Shown: piece by piece, positions 51,157-59,052 of the stretch | Layout: every line of letters starts with the position of its first letter | How positions within the stretch are numbered: position 1 is the first letter of the stretch | From: JANYJZ01 sp964523395 | GTDB lineage: Bacteria; Bacteroidota; Ignavibacteria; UBA10030; SZUA-254 | Assembly (NCBI GenBank): GCA_964523395.1 | Contig: CAZFXS010000015.1 | Coordinates: forward strand, 1-59,052 | Direction of reading: 5' to 3' | DNA: 59,052 nt | Program-made: the position numbers and the translations under genes | Notes under the pieces: model-generated | What the model was told of the DNA's origin: nothing | Databases searched by the model: none | What the model saw: only the letters and a program-made list of their open reading frames with translations

Positions 51157-52176
51157 TTAACCGGCGGCCAGTTCGGAAACGCTTTGAATGTAGGAGACGT
51201 TCTGGGGTTCTTCCATGCGGAGCGCGCACTTGAGTGCGACAATAGCCACTTCAATTTGCCCGGCGTCCGGTTCCTTTGTAGTGATGCGTTGCAACCAAAG
51301 CCCGGGAGCAACGAGCAGTTTGCCGATCGGCGTTGTGCTTTGCTTTGCCGACCATCTGATAAATTCGTATGACACGCCGCCGACCAGGGGAATAAAAGGA
51401 ATATGTGTTAACAGACGAACTGGGAGTGAAATCTGTCCAAGCCACATGATGAGCAGTGAATCAATAACAGCAAAAAGAAGAATGGATGTTACCATAACAA
51501 TAAGGATAAAACTTGTGCCGCAGCGCGGGTGAAAACGTGTATATGTCGCGGCAGAATCTATTGTCAATGGCGCGCGTGACTCGAATGTAAACACCGCTTT
51601 GTGCTCTGCGCCGTGATACCGGAACAGGCGCTTTACATCTTTCATCAGGGAAATCGCAGTCAGATATCCCAGAAGAATACTAATCCGGATAATTCCCGCC
51701 GTAATATTAAACAGGAATGCATCCTGCTCGATGTTAAACAGCTTCGTCGTAACGACAAGCGGCGTGAAGAAAAAGATAGAAATACCGACAAGGAGAGAAA
51801 ATGCAACAGTCAACCCGATTTTCAAATTTGACGCGGCTTTCTTTTCCTTTTTTACTTTCCCGTTTCCTTTAGCCCGTTCCTGTTCTTCGATATCGTGCAT
51901 GGCGACTTCGGCGGAAAAATTGAGCGTTTCAATTCCGACAAACATCATTTCGATAAGTCCGACAGCGCCGCGTAAAATCGGCAGCTTAAAGACCGGCATT
52001 TTTTCGGCAAGCGAGGCGTACTCTTTCTTTTTCACAACAATAGATCCATTTGAGCGGCGCACCGCCGTGGCAATTCTGCCGGGCCCGCGCATCATCACTC
52101 CTTCGATGACTGCCTGCCCGCCGACCATGAGCGGCTTATTGGGGTCAAACTGGTATGGTGTATTATTTTCTGACAA
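51157..52176 (-). CDS. DUF1385 membrane protein
   Basis: 339 aa with a TTG start supported by AAAGGAG 9 nt upstream. The family hallmark VGGQAVIEGVMMRGPGRIATAVRR opens the protein, then RGAVGLIEMMF, and about four transmembrane helices with HPRCGTSFILIV between. DUF1385 proteins (YqhQ type) lie next to prfA in many genomes; their biochemical role is not established. Confidence 0.9.
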   Translation of the reverse strand: MSENNTPYQFDPNKPLMVGGQAVIEGVMMRGPGRIATAVRRSNGSIVVKKKEYASLAEKMPVFKLPILRGAVGLIEMMFVGIETLNFSAEVAMHDIEEQERAKGNGKVKKEKKAASNLKIGLTVAFSLLVGISIFFFTPLVVTTKLFNIEQDAFLFNITAGIIRISILLGYLTAISLMKDVKRLFRYHGAEHKAVFTFESRAPLTIDSAATYTRFHPRCGTSFILIVMVTSILLFAVIDSLLIMWLGQISLPVRLLTHIPFIPLVGGVSYEFIRWSAKQSTTPIGKLLVAPGLWLQRITTKEPDAGQIEVAIVALKCALRMEEPQNVSYIQSVSELAAG

Positions 52177-52220
52177 TAGACAGTACTCCTTTCACGCACC
52201 AAATGTACGCATTTTTCACT

Positions 52221-53729
52221 TTAAACGCTATGCTCTTCGTGAGTCATGTCATTCACCGGTGAATTTCCGGCACGGCGTTTCACAAATCCGCTGATAATAT
52301 TCAGCTCATCCGCATTAAAAAATTTCATCCAGTACATCAGTAACAGAAACAATCCAATCAACCCTCCCTTGACTGCTGCAAATACTATCAGGTTACCTCT
52401 TGGAATTATTGCGTACAGAATGAGCGTTACCAGAACACCGCCGCCGATTTTCGCAAGCCGGCCAATTTCATAATGAACCGGATAAATTCTTTCCACCAAT
52501 ATATACACGGTCATCGTCATAGCAAGATACGCGAAGAATGTTGCCCATGCGGCACCGATCATTCCTAATCGCGGGATAAGAATATAATTCGCGGCAATAT
52601 TTATTACAGCGCCGATAAATGTACCAATGGGAACTAATGCGGTCCTCTTTTCGATGTAAAATCCGGCTGAAATGTTTGTGGAAATACCGAGAAATACATA
52701 TCCCGCGAGAACAACGGGCACAATATGAAGACCATCCCAATATGCAGGCGCAATAATGTGGCGTCCAAACAACGAAAGCGTTACAATATCTTTAATGAAA
52801 AATGTAAGAAACAGGAACACAAGCGACATCCCCAGCACCATGTATGTCAACACACGGGCAAAAATCTTTTTGGCATCGGGTTCCTTTGCAGTCGAAAAGA
52901 AAAACGGACGCCAGGCATAATCAAACATCTGGACAATCAGCATCATGAATATCCCCAGCCGGTAGTTCGCCTGATAGACGCCTACCACAGCGTCGTCAGT
53001 GAGCGAACGCAGGATCGGACGGTCCACCACCTGCATCGTCATTGCGGCTAATCCTGCCGGGACAGTCGGTAAACCGAAACGAAAGAGCGAGGAAAGTAAA
53101 TTGGAGTGAATTTTCACCTCCAAATGTTTTACTATTTCCGGGAGAAGTAATGCGAACGTCAGAACTGAAGCCGATAATGCGCTCAGGAATATTCCCTCAA
53201 CTCCCCAACGGAAGACTACAAGAAACAAAATGTTCAACAGTACCGTGCTCACAATATTAACGAGCTTGATCAGCGCGAACTTTTTGGTTTTTCGTTCCAT
53301 CCTCAGCGCGGCAAACGGGATAATCGCCATTGCATCAAATGCCAAAATACCCGCAGAGTACCAGACGATACTATCATACTGTTCCATTAAGCTTATTGCA
53401 GTTGCTATCTCACCGAGAAAAAAAACCAACAGGGAAGAAAAAAGAAGCGACGTACCGGCGACAGCCAAAAACGGCGTACTGAAATGTTCTTTTGTAGTGC
53501 CGATTTCTCCCGATGCCGAATATTTGAAATAGGCTGATTCCATGCCGTAGGCATAGAGGACATTCATAAACGCAAGGAGAGAATAGACATACGCGGAGAT
53601 ACCGTAATCAGCGGGCATCAAAACATTGGTGTAAAACGGCACCAGAAGAAAACTCAGAAATCTGCCGATAATGGTGCTGAGGCCGTAAACGGCAGTATCT
53701 GTACCAAGGCGCTTTAGCTGTTGGAACAT
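52221..53729 (-). CDS. Oligosaccharide flippase-type membrane transporter
   Basis: 502 aa with about 12-14 transmembrane helices. The N-terminus (LGTDTAVYGLSTIIGRFLSFLLVPFYTNVLMPADYG) is the Wzx/polysaccharide-export motif of the MOP superfamily. It probably flips a lipid-linked sugar across the inner membrane, which agrees with the glycosyltransferase genes at the head of this operon. The ATG directly abuts the nadC stop. Confidence 0.88.
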   Translation of the reverse strand: MFQQLKRLGTDTAVYGLSTIIGRFLSFLLVPFYTNVLMPADYGISAYVYSLLAFMNVLYAYGMESAYFKYSASGEIGTTKEHFSTPFLAVAGTSLLFSSLLVFFLGEIATAISLMEQYDSIVWYSAGILAFDAMAIIPFAALRMERKTKKFALIKLVNIVSTVLLNILFLVVFRWGVEGIFLSALSASVLTFALLLPEIVKHLEVKIHSNLLSSLFRFGLPTVPAGLAAMTMQVVDRPILRSLTDDAVVGVYQANYRLGIFMMLIVQMFDYAWRPFFFSTAKEPDAKKIFARVLTYMVLGMSLVFLFLTFFIKDIVTLSLFGRHIIAPAYWDGLHIVPVVLAGYVFLGISTNISAGFYIEKRTALVPIGTFIGAVINIAANYILIPRLGMIGAAWATFFAYLAMTMTVYILVERIYPVHYEIGRLAKIGGGVLVTLILYAIIPRGNLIVFAAVKGGLIGLFLLLMYWMKFFNADELNIISGFVKRRAGNSPVNDMTHEEHSV

Positions 53730-54638
53730 TTACGCGGAAGGATTGCGGCTGAATGATGACGGATGAATATCAAGCGAAATATCAAGCGCTTTCGGAGAAT
53801 GTGTCAGCGCCCCGACGGAAATAACATCAACACCGGTCTCCGCTATAGGCCGCACCGTTGTGAGCGATACGTTGCCTGAAGCTTCTACTTCCAATTTTCC
53901 GTTAATAAGAAGCACCGCTTTTTTCATATCATCGATGGAAAAATTGTCAAGCATGACCCTGTGGATTCCCGGTAATGACAATACTTCGGCAACTTCCTGA
54001 AGATTTTTCGTCTCCACTTCGATTTTTAATTTGTGAGATGATTGTGAAAGATATGCGAGGCATTTTTTTACGGCAGGAGTAATTCCTCCTGCCGCGGCAA
54101 TGTGATTATCTTTAATGAGAATCATATCATCCAAACCAAAACGGTGATTAACACCGCCACCCATGGTTACTGCAAGCTTATCAAGAACACGAATACCAGG
54201 AGCGGTTTTGCGCGTATCGGTAATTCTCGCCTTTGTACCCTGAATCGTATCAACAAACTTTCGTGTCAATGTAGCAATGCCGCTCATCCGCTGGAGAATG
54301 TTGAGCGCAGTCCGCTCACTCTTTAATATGCCATGAAGCGGACCTCTGATCGTTGCCGCAACTGTTCCTGCGTGCACCGAAGCTCCGTCCGACACAGAGA
54401 AGTTCAAGGAAACCTGTTCATCCACTATCCGGAAAACCATAGAAGCGATTTCAAGTCCGGCGATAATCCCCTGCTCTTTAACGAGTATATGACCACTGCC
54501 AACCGCATCGGCATCCACGGTTGCTTCAGTGGTAATATCCCCCATGCCGATATCTTCAAGAATCGCTTCTTCAATAATGCGGGAAACCTTGCTTTCACTT
54601 TCAGTCCCGGAAATTTCGTTATGATCTGGGAGGTTCAT
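53730..54638 (-). CDS. nadC: Nicotinate-nucleotide pyrophosphorylase
   Basis: 302 aa. Quinolinate phosphoribosyltransferase motifs are clear: LNILQRMSGIAT, DTRKTAPGIR, GGGVNHRFGLDDMILIKDNHI and EVEASGNV. It makes nicotinate mononucleotide in NAD synthesis. The start overlaps the 3' end of the small Trm112-like gene by 20 nt. Confidence 0.95.
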   Translation of the reverse strand: MNLPDHNEISGTESESKVSRIIEEAILEDIGMGDITTEATVDADAVGSGHILVKEQGIIAGLEIASMVFRIVDEQVSLNFSVSDGASVHAGTVAATIRGPLHGILKSERTALNILQRMSGIATLTRKFVDTIQGTKARITDTRKTAPGIRVLDKLAVTMGGGVNHRFGLDDMILIKDNHIAAAGGITPAVKKCLAYLSQSSHKLKIEVETKNLQEVAEVLSLPGIHRVMLDNFSIDDMKKAVLLINGKLEVEASGNVSLTTVRPIAETGVDVISVGALTHSPKALDISLDIHPSSFSRNPSA

Positions 54639-54786
54639 CGGCGGAAATTAATATAGGTATGTCCTGTTCAAAACGATATACAGATTTACAATTTGAGCAG
54701 ACGAGAATATTCTGTTGTTCAGAATACTGAAGCTGTGACTTACATGACGGACAACAAAGAAATTCAAGAAGGTCTTTGGAGAGCAC
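54619..54786 (-). CDS. Trm112-like small zinc protein
   Basis: 55 aa, GTG start. Translating the minus strand gives LLEFLCCPSCKSQLQYSEQ ... LVCSNCKSVYRFEQDIPILI, the Trm112/YcaR pattern with two CxxC pairs and the closing IPILI. The GTG follows the thioesterase stop by 9 nt, an in-frame stop lies just upstream, and the 3' end overlaps nadC. Trm112-like proteins activate methyltransferases in eukaryotes and archaea; in bacteria the role is less clear. Confidence 0.85.
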   Translation of the reverse strand: MLSKDLLEFLCCPSCKSQLQYSEQQNILVCSNCKSVYRFEQDIPILISADEPPRS

Positions 54787-54795
54787 GGCCGGAAT

Positions 54796-55233
54796 TCACG
54801 CCAACGTTTGTGAGGCGGATTGATGGAACGCTTCTGTAAGCGCTGTGAGAAATCGCTGTGGGGCACGCGTAGGCTTTCCTGTCACTGCATTGAAAAAACT
54901 GTGAACTGTATACCCTTCCGCGATAAGATCGGGCAAATCATCAACCCGCACTTCATATTCGATGCGGATGCGCGCCTGCGGGAGTTCTTTGCAAATTGTC
55001 GTCACGACCAGTAAATCATCATACCGTGCAGGCCTGAGATACTTTGCGTGTGCTTCGGCAACCGGAAGATAAAATCCCATCCGTTCTATTTCAGGATATG
55101 GCAATCCAATTTCCCGCAGCAAATCCGATCTCCCCTGTTCAAAGTATGCAAAATAATTTCCGTAATACGCCATCTTCATTTGGTCGGTATCGGCATACCG
55201 GACGCGGATTTTCGACACGGTGGAATACATCAT
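54796..55233 (-). CDS. Acyl-CoA thioesterase, YbgC/4-hydroxybenzoyl-CoA type
   Basis: 145 aa from the ATG at 55233, whose ATGA overlaps the accA stop. Hot-dog fold with the catalytic Asp in VRYADTDQMKMAYYGNYFAYFEQGRSDLL. It hydrolyses acyl-CoA or acyl-ACP thioesters. Neighbour accA suggests fatty-acid related work. An earlier in-frame GTG (55242) is less likely. Confidence 0.88.
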   Translation of the reverse strand: MMYSTVSKIRVRYADTDQMKMAYYGNYFAYFEQGRSDLLREIGLPYPEIERMGFYLPVAEAHAKYLRPARYDDLLVVTTICKELPQARIRIEYEVRVDDLPDLIAEGYTVHSFFNAVTGKPTRAPQRFLTALTEAFHQSASQTLA

Positions 55234-56180
55234 TCCTCCCACTCACCCATTTTCGAAAATTTTTCTATACGTCTCGCAACAAGTTTGTCAGGGTTTATTT
55301 TTCTCAACTTTTTCAATTCGTCGTGCAGGATTCCTTTCAGCGTATCCGCTATCTCCTGTGGATTACGGTGCGCACCGCCGAGCGGTTCCGGAACGATGCG
55401 GTCGACAATTCCCTGTGCAAGGAGATCAGGCGCTGTGAGCTTTAACGCCTCGGCTGCCTGCTCCTTGAAATCCCAGCTCCGCCAGAGAATACTCGAGCAC
55501 GATTCGGGAGAGATGACGGAGTACCAGGTATTTTCAAGCATCAGAATACGGTCACCAACACCAATGCCGAGAGCTCCGCCCGAAGCTCCTTCACCGATAA
55601 TGACAACAATGATAGGAACGGGAAGGTGCGACATTTCAAAGAGGTTGCGCGCGATGGCTTCCGCCTGTCCGCGCTCTTCGGCTTCCAATCCGGGAAACGC
55701 ACCGGGCGTATCAAGCATGGTGATGACGGGGCGGCCGAACTTCGCGGCAAGCTTCATCAGGCGCAAAGCCTTCCGGTAGCCATCAGGATTCGGCATGCCG
55801 AAATTTCTGTAGAGATTGGATTTTGTGTCGCGCCCTTTTTGGTGGCCGATAATCATAACCGGATCGCCATCAAGTCGCGCGAACCCTCCTACAATTGCTT
55901 TATCATCGGCGTAACAACGGTCGCCATGCATCTCGATAAAATCAGTGGTCATCATGCCGATATAATCGAGTGTGTACGGGCGGTCAGGGTGGCGCGCAAG
56001 CTGGACTTTCTGCCAGCGTGTCAATCCCGTGTAAATAGTTTTGCGAAGCTGATGAATTTTTTCTTCGAGGACTTTAATCTCCTCAGCAATATCCAGCGCG
56101 TCGGAATACCGGCGCATCTCCTCCACTTTCTGTTCCAGCTCCACAACCGGCTTTTCAAACTCTAATACCGTTTTCGGCAT
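55230..56180 (-). CDS. accA: Acetyl-CoA carboxylase carboxyltransferase subunit alpha
   Basis: 316 aa, normal length. Family landmarks: the coiled N-terminal helix pair (1-60), ARHPDRPYTLDYI, FIEMHGDRCYADD, and GEGASGGALGIGVGD, the oxyanion-forming glycine loop. With AccD it transfers carboxyl from biotin to acetyl-CoA, the committed step of fatty-acid synthesis; accD is not in the window. Confidence 0.97.
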   Translation of the reverse strand: MPKTVLEFEKPVVELEQKVEEMRRYSDALDIAEEIKVLEEKIHQLRKTIYTGLTRWQKVQLARHPDRPYTLDYIGMMTTDFIEMHGDRCYADDKAIVGGFARLDGDPVMIIGHQKGRDTKSNLYRNFGMPNPDGYRKALRLMKLAAKFGRPVITMLDTPGAFPGLEAEERGQAEAIARNLFEMSHLPVPIIVVIIGEGASGGALGIGVGDRILMLENTWYSVISPESCSSILWRSWDFKEQAAEALKLTAPDLLAQGIVDRIVPEPLGGAHRNPQEIADTLKGILHDELKKLRKINPDKLVARRIEKFSKMGEWEE

Positions 56181-56189
56181 CCGTTTTCC

Positions 56190-58193
56190 TTATTGTTTCA
56201 TGAACAGAATAAATGACTTCAGGAGAATCTCAATATCCAGCAAGAGTGACTGATTTTTAGCGTAGTACACGTTGTACCGTTCTATTTCTTCCGATGTCAG
56301 GTCGTCACGGAAATTCAAATGCACTAATCCGGTCAATCCTGGTTTTCCCCAATATAATGATGAGACTGAACCGTTCCGCTGTGCCGGTGATATTGTTTCA
56401 GCAGGTCCGACAAGACTCATCTCCCCGGCGAACACCTGCGGAAGAAGAAGAACTCGTTGCCCGAACCGGCTGACGCTGTTTCCGGAATTTCGCTGTATCA
56501 CAATCAACGGGTAGAGTGTTAACAACAGTACCGTTGAACCGGTGAGATCAACAAGCCTTTTCAGAAATCTGTTGAGCGGACGGTTAATATTGTATTCGAT
56601 ATCGACGAGCGGTATATCATCGAGTTCATCGATATGAGTTTTTCCGATAATAACTTCAAGTCCGCTGGGCACCAGACGGAAATTTACGGCCCGGTTTCCC
56701 GTTTTACTGATCACCGCCAGAATATCGGAATATGACAGCATATCGGTCGAAAAAATCACTTCTGAAGCCTTTTGCTCCTGAATGACCTTTCCAATATTGT
56801 CAATACTTCCGAGAATTTCAACTCCGGAAACTTTCTCTCCTACCCGTTTCCTGGTGTTATCAATGAACCCGATAACATCATACCCGTCACTGACACGGGC
56901 GCGAAGCTTTCGCAGTACTTCTTGTCCCGACTGCTCCGTTCCGACAATCAGAGTCCTTCTGCCAAACAGGCTTCCGGTTCTTGTTCCGGGGGAACGAAAC
57001 ACTGCACGCACCACAAGCCGCCAGCCGGGAAGCAGAAACATACTGATAATTCCTGAGATCACCACGATCATGCGACTGAATCCGTACTGTTTGAAGAAAA
57101 AGGTCAGCGCGGAAATAAAAATATAACCAATGATGACAGCCCCCATTGTACGGGAGCTGGAAAGTTTCCGTGTTGTGTACACGCCAAGCCAGTAGAGCGA
57201 CGTTACAATCACCAGTGCCGGAACAGTGAATATTACCGGGAAGGCGTAGCCGGGAAAATTAAACAACGTACCGAACCAAATCAGTTCTCCAAGGAGAAGT
57301 GAGCAATTGACAAGCAGGCCGTCCAGCAGAGCGGCGCGAAGCGGCTTGGCAATTTTTCCGAGGAACGCGATCCATTCCCGTATTGCAATACCGACACTGA
57401 GAATCGCATCAGAAATAATCCCGCGCCTCAGATGTTTCTGAACAAAAACCCGCATCGCCTGATAGAATAATTTCACTTCATCGATGTCGCTGCGGCGGGC
57501 ACTCTCACCTTTGTAATGAATAATCTGCGTGGAGTGGACATAATAAATTTTTGAACCGCTGTTTTTTATTCGGTAGCACCAGTCAAGGTCTTCACCGTAC
57601 ATGAAAAACTGTTCATCAAGACCGCCCAGATGTTCAAACACCGATCTTCGCAAAAACATAAACGATCCGCTGATCGCGTCGACTTCGTACGATTGGTCGG
57701 GATTGAGATACGCAAGATTATATTTGCCGAACAGCTGAGAATGAGGAAAGAGGGAGCTTAATCCCGACACTTTGGTAAAGGCCACCCAGGGAGTCGGAAA
57801 ACTGCGGCGGCAGGCAAGCTGAAGCGTGCCATCGGGATTAAGGATTTTACATCCTGTCATTCCCACATCGGGATGAAGCTCAAGAAAATCGATCATCACA
57901 CGGAATGTATCTTCCTGCACCAGTGTATCAGGGTTTAACAATAAGAGATATGTACCGCGTGACTGCCGCATTGCCTGGTTATTGGCGGCGGCAAACCCAA
58001 GATTTTTGCGGTTAGCAATAAGCTGGACATCGGGAAACTTTTGCTGCATCATCTCAACGCTTCCGTCGTCCGAGGCGTTATCAACCACAATGATTTCTCC
58101 GCTAATGCCGTTCATTGCCTTGCGCACTGAGACCAATGCGCTTTCCAGGAATGCTCGGACGTTGTAATTTACTATGATGACGGAAAGATCCAC
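56190..58193 (-). CDS. Fusion of family-2 glycosyltransferase and degenerate polyprenyl-phosphate sugar transferase
   Basis: 667 aa with a GTG start. Residues 1-270 are a GT2 domain (VIIVNYNVRAFLE, VVDNASDDGS, LLNPDTLV, EDLDWCYRIK). Then about four transmembrane helices (near 285-400), a Rossmann-like CoA-binding domain (TLIVGTEQSGQEVLRKLRAR, residues about 420-520), and a C-terminus with SLVGP and GKPGLTGLVHLNFRDDL of WbaP-type transferases. The segment that normally holds the KFRTM and the catalytic Asp-Glu pair is missing: the sequence goes straight from the membrane part to RFGQRVLLLPQVFAGEMSLVGP. The transferase half is therefore likely inactive. 7 nt after the dolichol-type synthase. 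Confidence 0.82.
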   Translation of the reverse strand: MDLSVIIVNYNVRAFLESALVSVRKAMNGISGEIIVVDNASDDGSVEMMQQKFPDVQLIANRKNLGFAAANNQAMRQSRGTYLLLLNPDTLVQEDTFRVMIDFLELHPDVGMTGCKILNPDGTLQLACRRSFPTPWVAFTKVSGLSSLFPHSQLFGKYNLAYLNPDQSYEVDAISGSFMFLRRSVFEHLGGLDEQFFMYGEDLDWCYRIKNSGSKIYYVHSTQIIHYKGESARRSDIDEVKLFYQAMRVFVQKHLRRGIISDAILSVGIAIREWIAFLGKIAKPLRAALLDGLLVNCSLLLGELIWFGTLFNFPGYAFPVIFTVPALVIVTSLYWLGVYTTRKLSSSRTMGAVIIGYIFISALTFFFKQYGFSRMIVVISGIISMFLLPGWRLVVRAVFRSPGTRTGSLFGRRTLIVGTEQSGQEVLRKLRARVSDGYDVIGFIDNTRKRVGEKVSGVEILGSIDNIGKVIQEQKASEVIFSTDMLSYSDILAVISKTGNRAVNFRLVPSGLEVIIGKTHIDELDDIPLVDIEYNINRPLNRFLKRLVDLTGSTVLLLTLYPLIVIQRNSGNSVSRFGQRVLLLPQVFAGEMSLVGPAETISPAQRNGSVSSLYWGKPGLTGLVHLNFRDDLTSEEIERYNVYYAKNQSLLLDIEILLKSFILFMKQ

Positions 58194-58200
58194 AGGCAGG

Positions 58201-58917
58201 TTATAAGCTTCCTGTCAGTTGGCGCAGTTTTAACTTCCAGACCATGAAGACAGCTTCATACACAATTTTCTTAGACATTTTGGAAACACCAGACTGACGG
58301 TCAAAGAAAATAATCGGGTGCTCGCACAATCTGAATCCTTTATTCCACGCCTTGAAATTCATTTCAATCTGAAACGCGTACCCGTTGGATTTTACCTTGG
58401 TAAGATCAATCGCCTCCAACACCTGACGCCGGAAACATTTGAATCCGCCCGTCGCATCTTTCACCGGCATTCCGGTAATAACACGCGTATACACGTTCGC
58501 AGCATAGCTAAGAATGAGCCTTCTGATCGGCCAGTTTACCACACGAACACCATTGGTATAACGCGAGCCAATGGTAAGGTCATGATTTCTCATTTTCTCC
58601 AGAAATTTCGGAATCTCATCGGGGTTATGGGAAAAATCGGCATCCATCTCAAATATGAAATCAAACTTTTTCTCGATGGCGTATTTGAATCCTTCGACGT
58701 ATGCGGTTCCGAGTCCCATTTTGCCGGCACGGCGGATAAGATGAATTTTCGGATTATGTTGCTGCAGGGACGCCACTATATTTCCCGTACCGTCAGGAGA
58801 GTTATCATCTACAATAAGTATTTCGATATCGGGTCCCTGAGACAGAACTTTCCCGATAAACGATTCAATATTATCCGCTTCATTGTATGTCGGAGTAACG
58901 ACTAGTGTTTTTGACAT
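58201..58917 (-). CDS. Polyprenol-phosphate mannosyltransferase (dolichol-P-mannose synthase type)
   Basis: 238 aa from the ATG at 58917 (an ATG six codons earlier is possible; GAGGA sits about 11 nt before the chosen one). GT2 motifs: VVTPTYNEADNIE, LIVDDNSPDGTG, EMDADFSHNPDEIP and the family RYTNGV ... DATGGFKCF. It loads a sugar, typically mannose or glucose, onto polyprenyl phosphate. First gene of the nine-gene operon running down to prfA. Confidence 0.9.
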   Translation of the reverse strand: MSKTLVVTPTYNEADNIESFIGKVLSQGPDIEILIVDDNSPDGTGNIVASLQQHNPKIHLIRRAGKMGLGTAYVEGFKYAIEKKFDFIFEMDADFSHNPDEIPKFLEKMRNHDLTIGSRYTNGVRVVNWPIRRLILSYAANVYTRVITGMPVKDATGGFKCFRRQVLEAIDLTKVKSNGYAFQIEMNFKAWNKGFRLCEHPIIFFDRQSGVSKMSKKIVYEAVFMVWKLKLRQLTGSL

Positions 58918-58947
58918 TAAATCATCTTTCCTCATTGATGTACTCTA

Positions 58948-58977
58948 CCAATTTAGAAGCAATGTAACTGAAAACAA
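58948..58977 (-). promoter_or_regulatory. Candidate promoter of the nine-gene operon
   Basis: TTG, 19 nt, TAAATTGG on the minus strand, about 30 nt before the first gene. The rest of 58978-59052 shows nothing. Confidence 0.4.
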
Positions 58978-59052
58978 ACTTTGTCTTTAATCATGACGTA
59001 CTTTCTCTGCTATGTACAAAAGCAAATTGAGCGTGGACGATGATACAATTAG

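Overview
The window looks like part of a chromosome from the Bacteroidota/Ignavibacteria side of the FCB superphylum. Three large secreted proteins end in the C-terminal sorting domain of the type IX secretion system, each with a YPNPFNPST-type motif. Promoters repeatedly show TTG, about 20 nt, then TAnnTT, the -33/-7 layout known from Bacteroidota. Starts often lack a strong Shine-Dalgarno sequence, and GTG/TTG starts are common. No species can be named from sequence alone.

Layout. 1-4451: tRNA-Pro edge, then a + strand operon of a BatA-like vWA membrane protein, HflX GTPase and an inositol-monophosphatase family enzyme. 4693-8808 (-): a beta-propeller sensor histidine kinase and its LuxR-type response regulator. 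8879-9793 (-): membrane-anchored 2Fe-2S ferredoxin and a CBS-pair protein. 9906-13199 (-): six tightly packed genes (pterin carbinolamine dehydratase, TPR protein, pyrE, NUDIX, a tiny zinc ribbon, pyrimidine-nucleoside phosphorylase), then murI and a glyoxalase-fold gene. 14774-19754 (-): an AT-richer four-gene island (Rad50/SMC-like ATPase, small middle protein, PD-(D/E)xK nuclease, DNA methyltransferase) that looks like an undescribed or poorly described ABC-three-component/restriction-type defence system with its own strong promoter. 19854-23007 (+): membrane protein, aldehyde dehydrogenase and a lipoprotein, closed by a textbook terminator. 23028-27441: a Rossmann-fold protein and a divergent pair (Sll1717-type P-loop ATPase and a membrane protein).

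27449-27962: a tRNA-Arg(ACG) gene whose first 33 nt are duplicated upstream around a GIY-YIG endonuclease ORF. The ORF ends inside the intact tRNA, and the upstream fragment is itself split by a 50-nt palindrome. 27995-30884: secreted YCF48-type propeller, tRNA-Arg(UCG), and a GspE/PilB-like ATPase lacking the usual His-box histidine. 30903-39373: the whole arginine pathway, argCJBF-argR-argGH on the - strand diverging from argD. The 36-bp control region carries two ARG-box palindromes and two face-to-face promoters. 39491-49401: two giant T9SS cargo proteins, one with 15 InlB-B-like repeats and one with a PHP-type phosphoesterase domain plus fibronectin-like repeats. 49565-50035: tadA. 50077-58917 (-): a nine-gene housekeeping operon (two glycosyltransferase genes, accA, YbgC-type thioesterase, an unlisted Trm112-like small gene, nadC, flippase, DUF1385 protein, prfA).

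The most unusual items are the four-gene nuclease/methyltransferase/ATPase island, the GIY-YIG insertion in the tRNA-Arg gene, the argC/argD regulatory knot (which also moves the argC start), and a glycosyltransferase fused to a polyprenyl-phosphate sugar transferase lacking its catalytic core.
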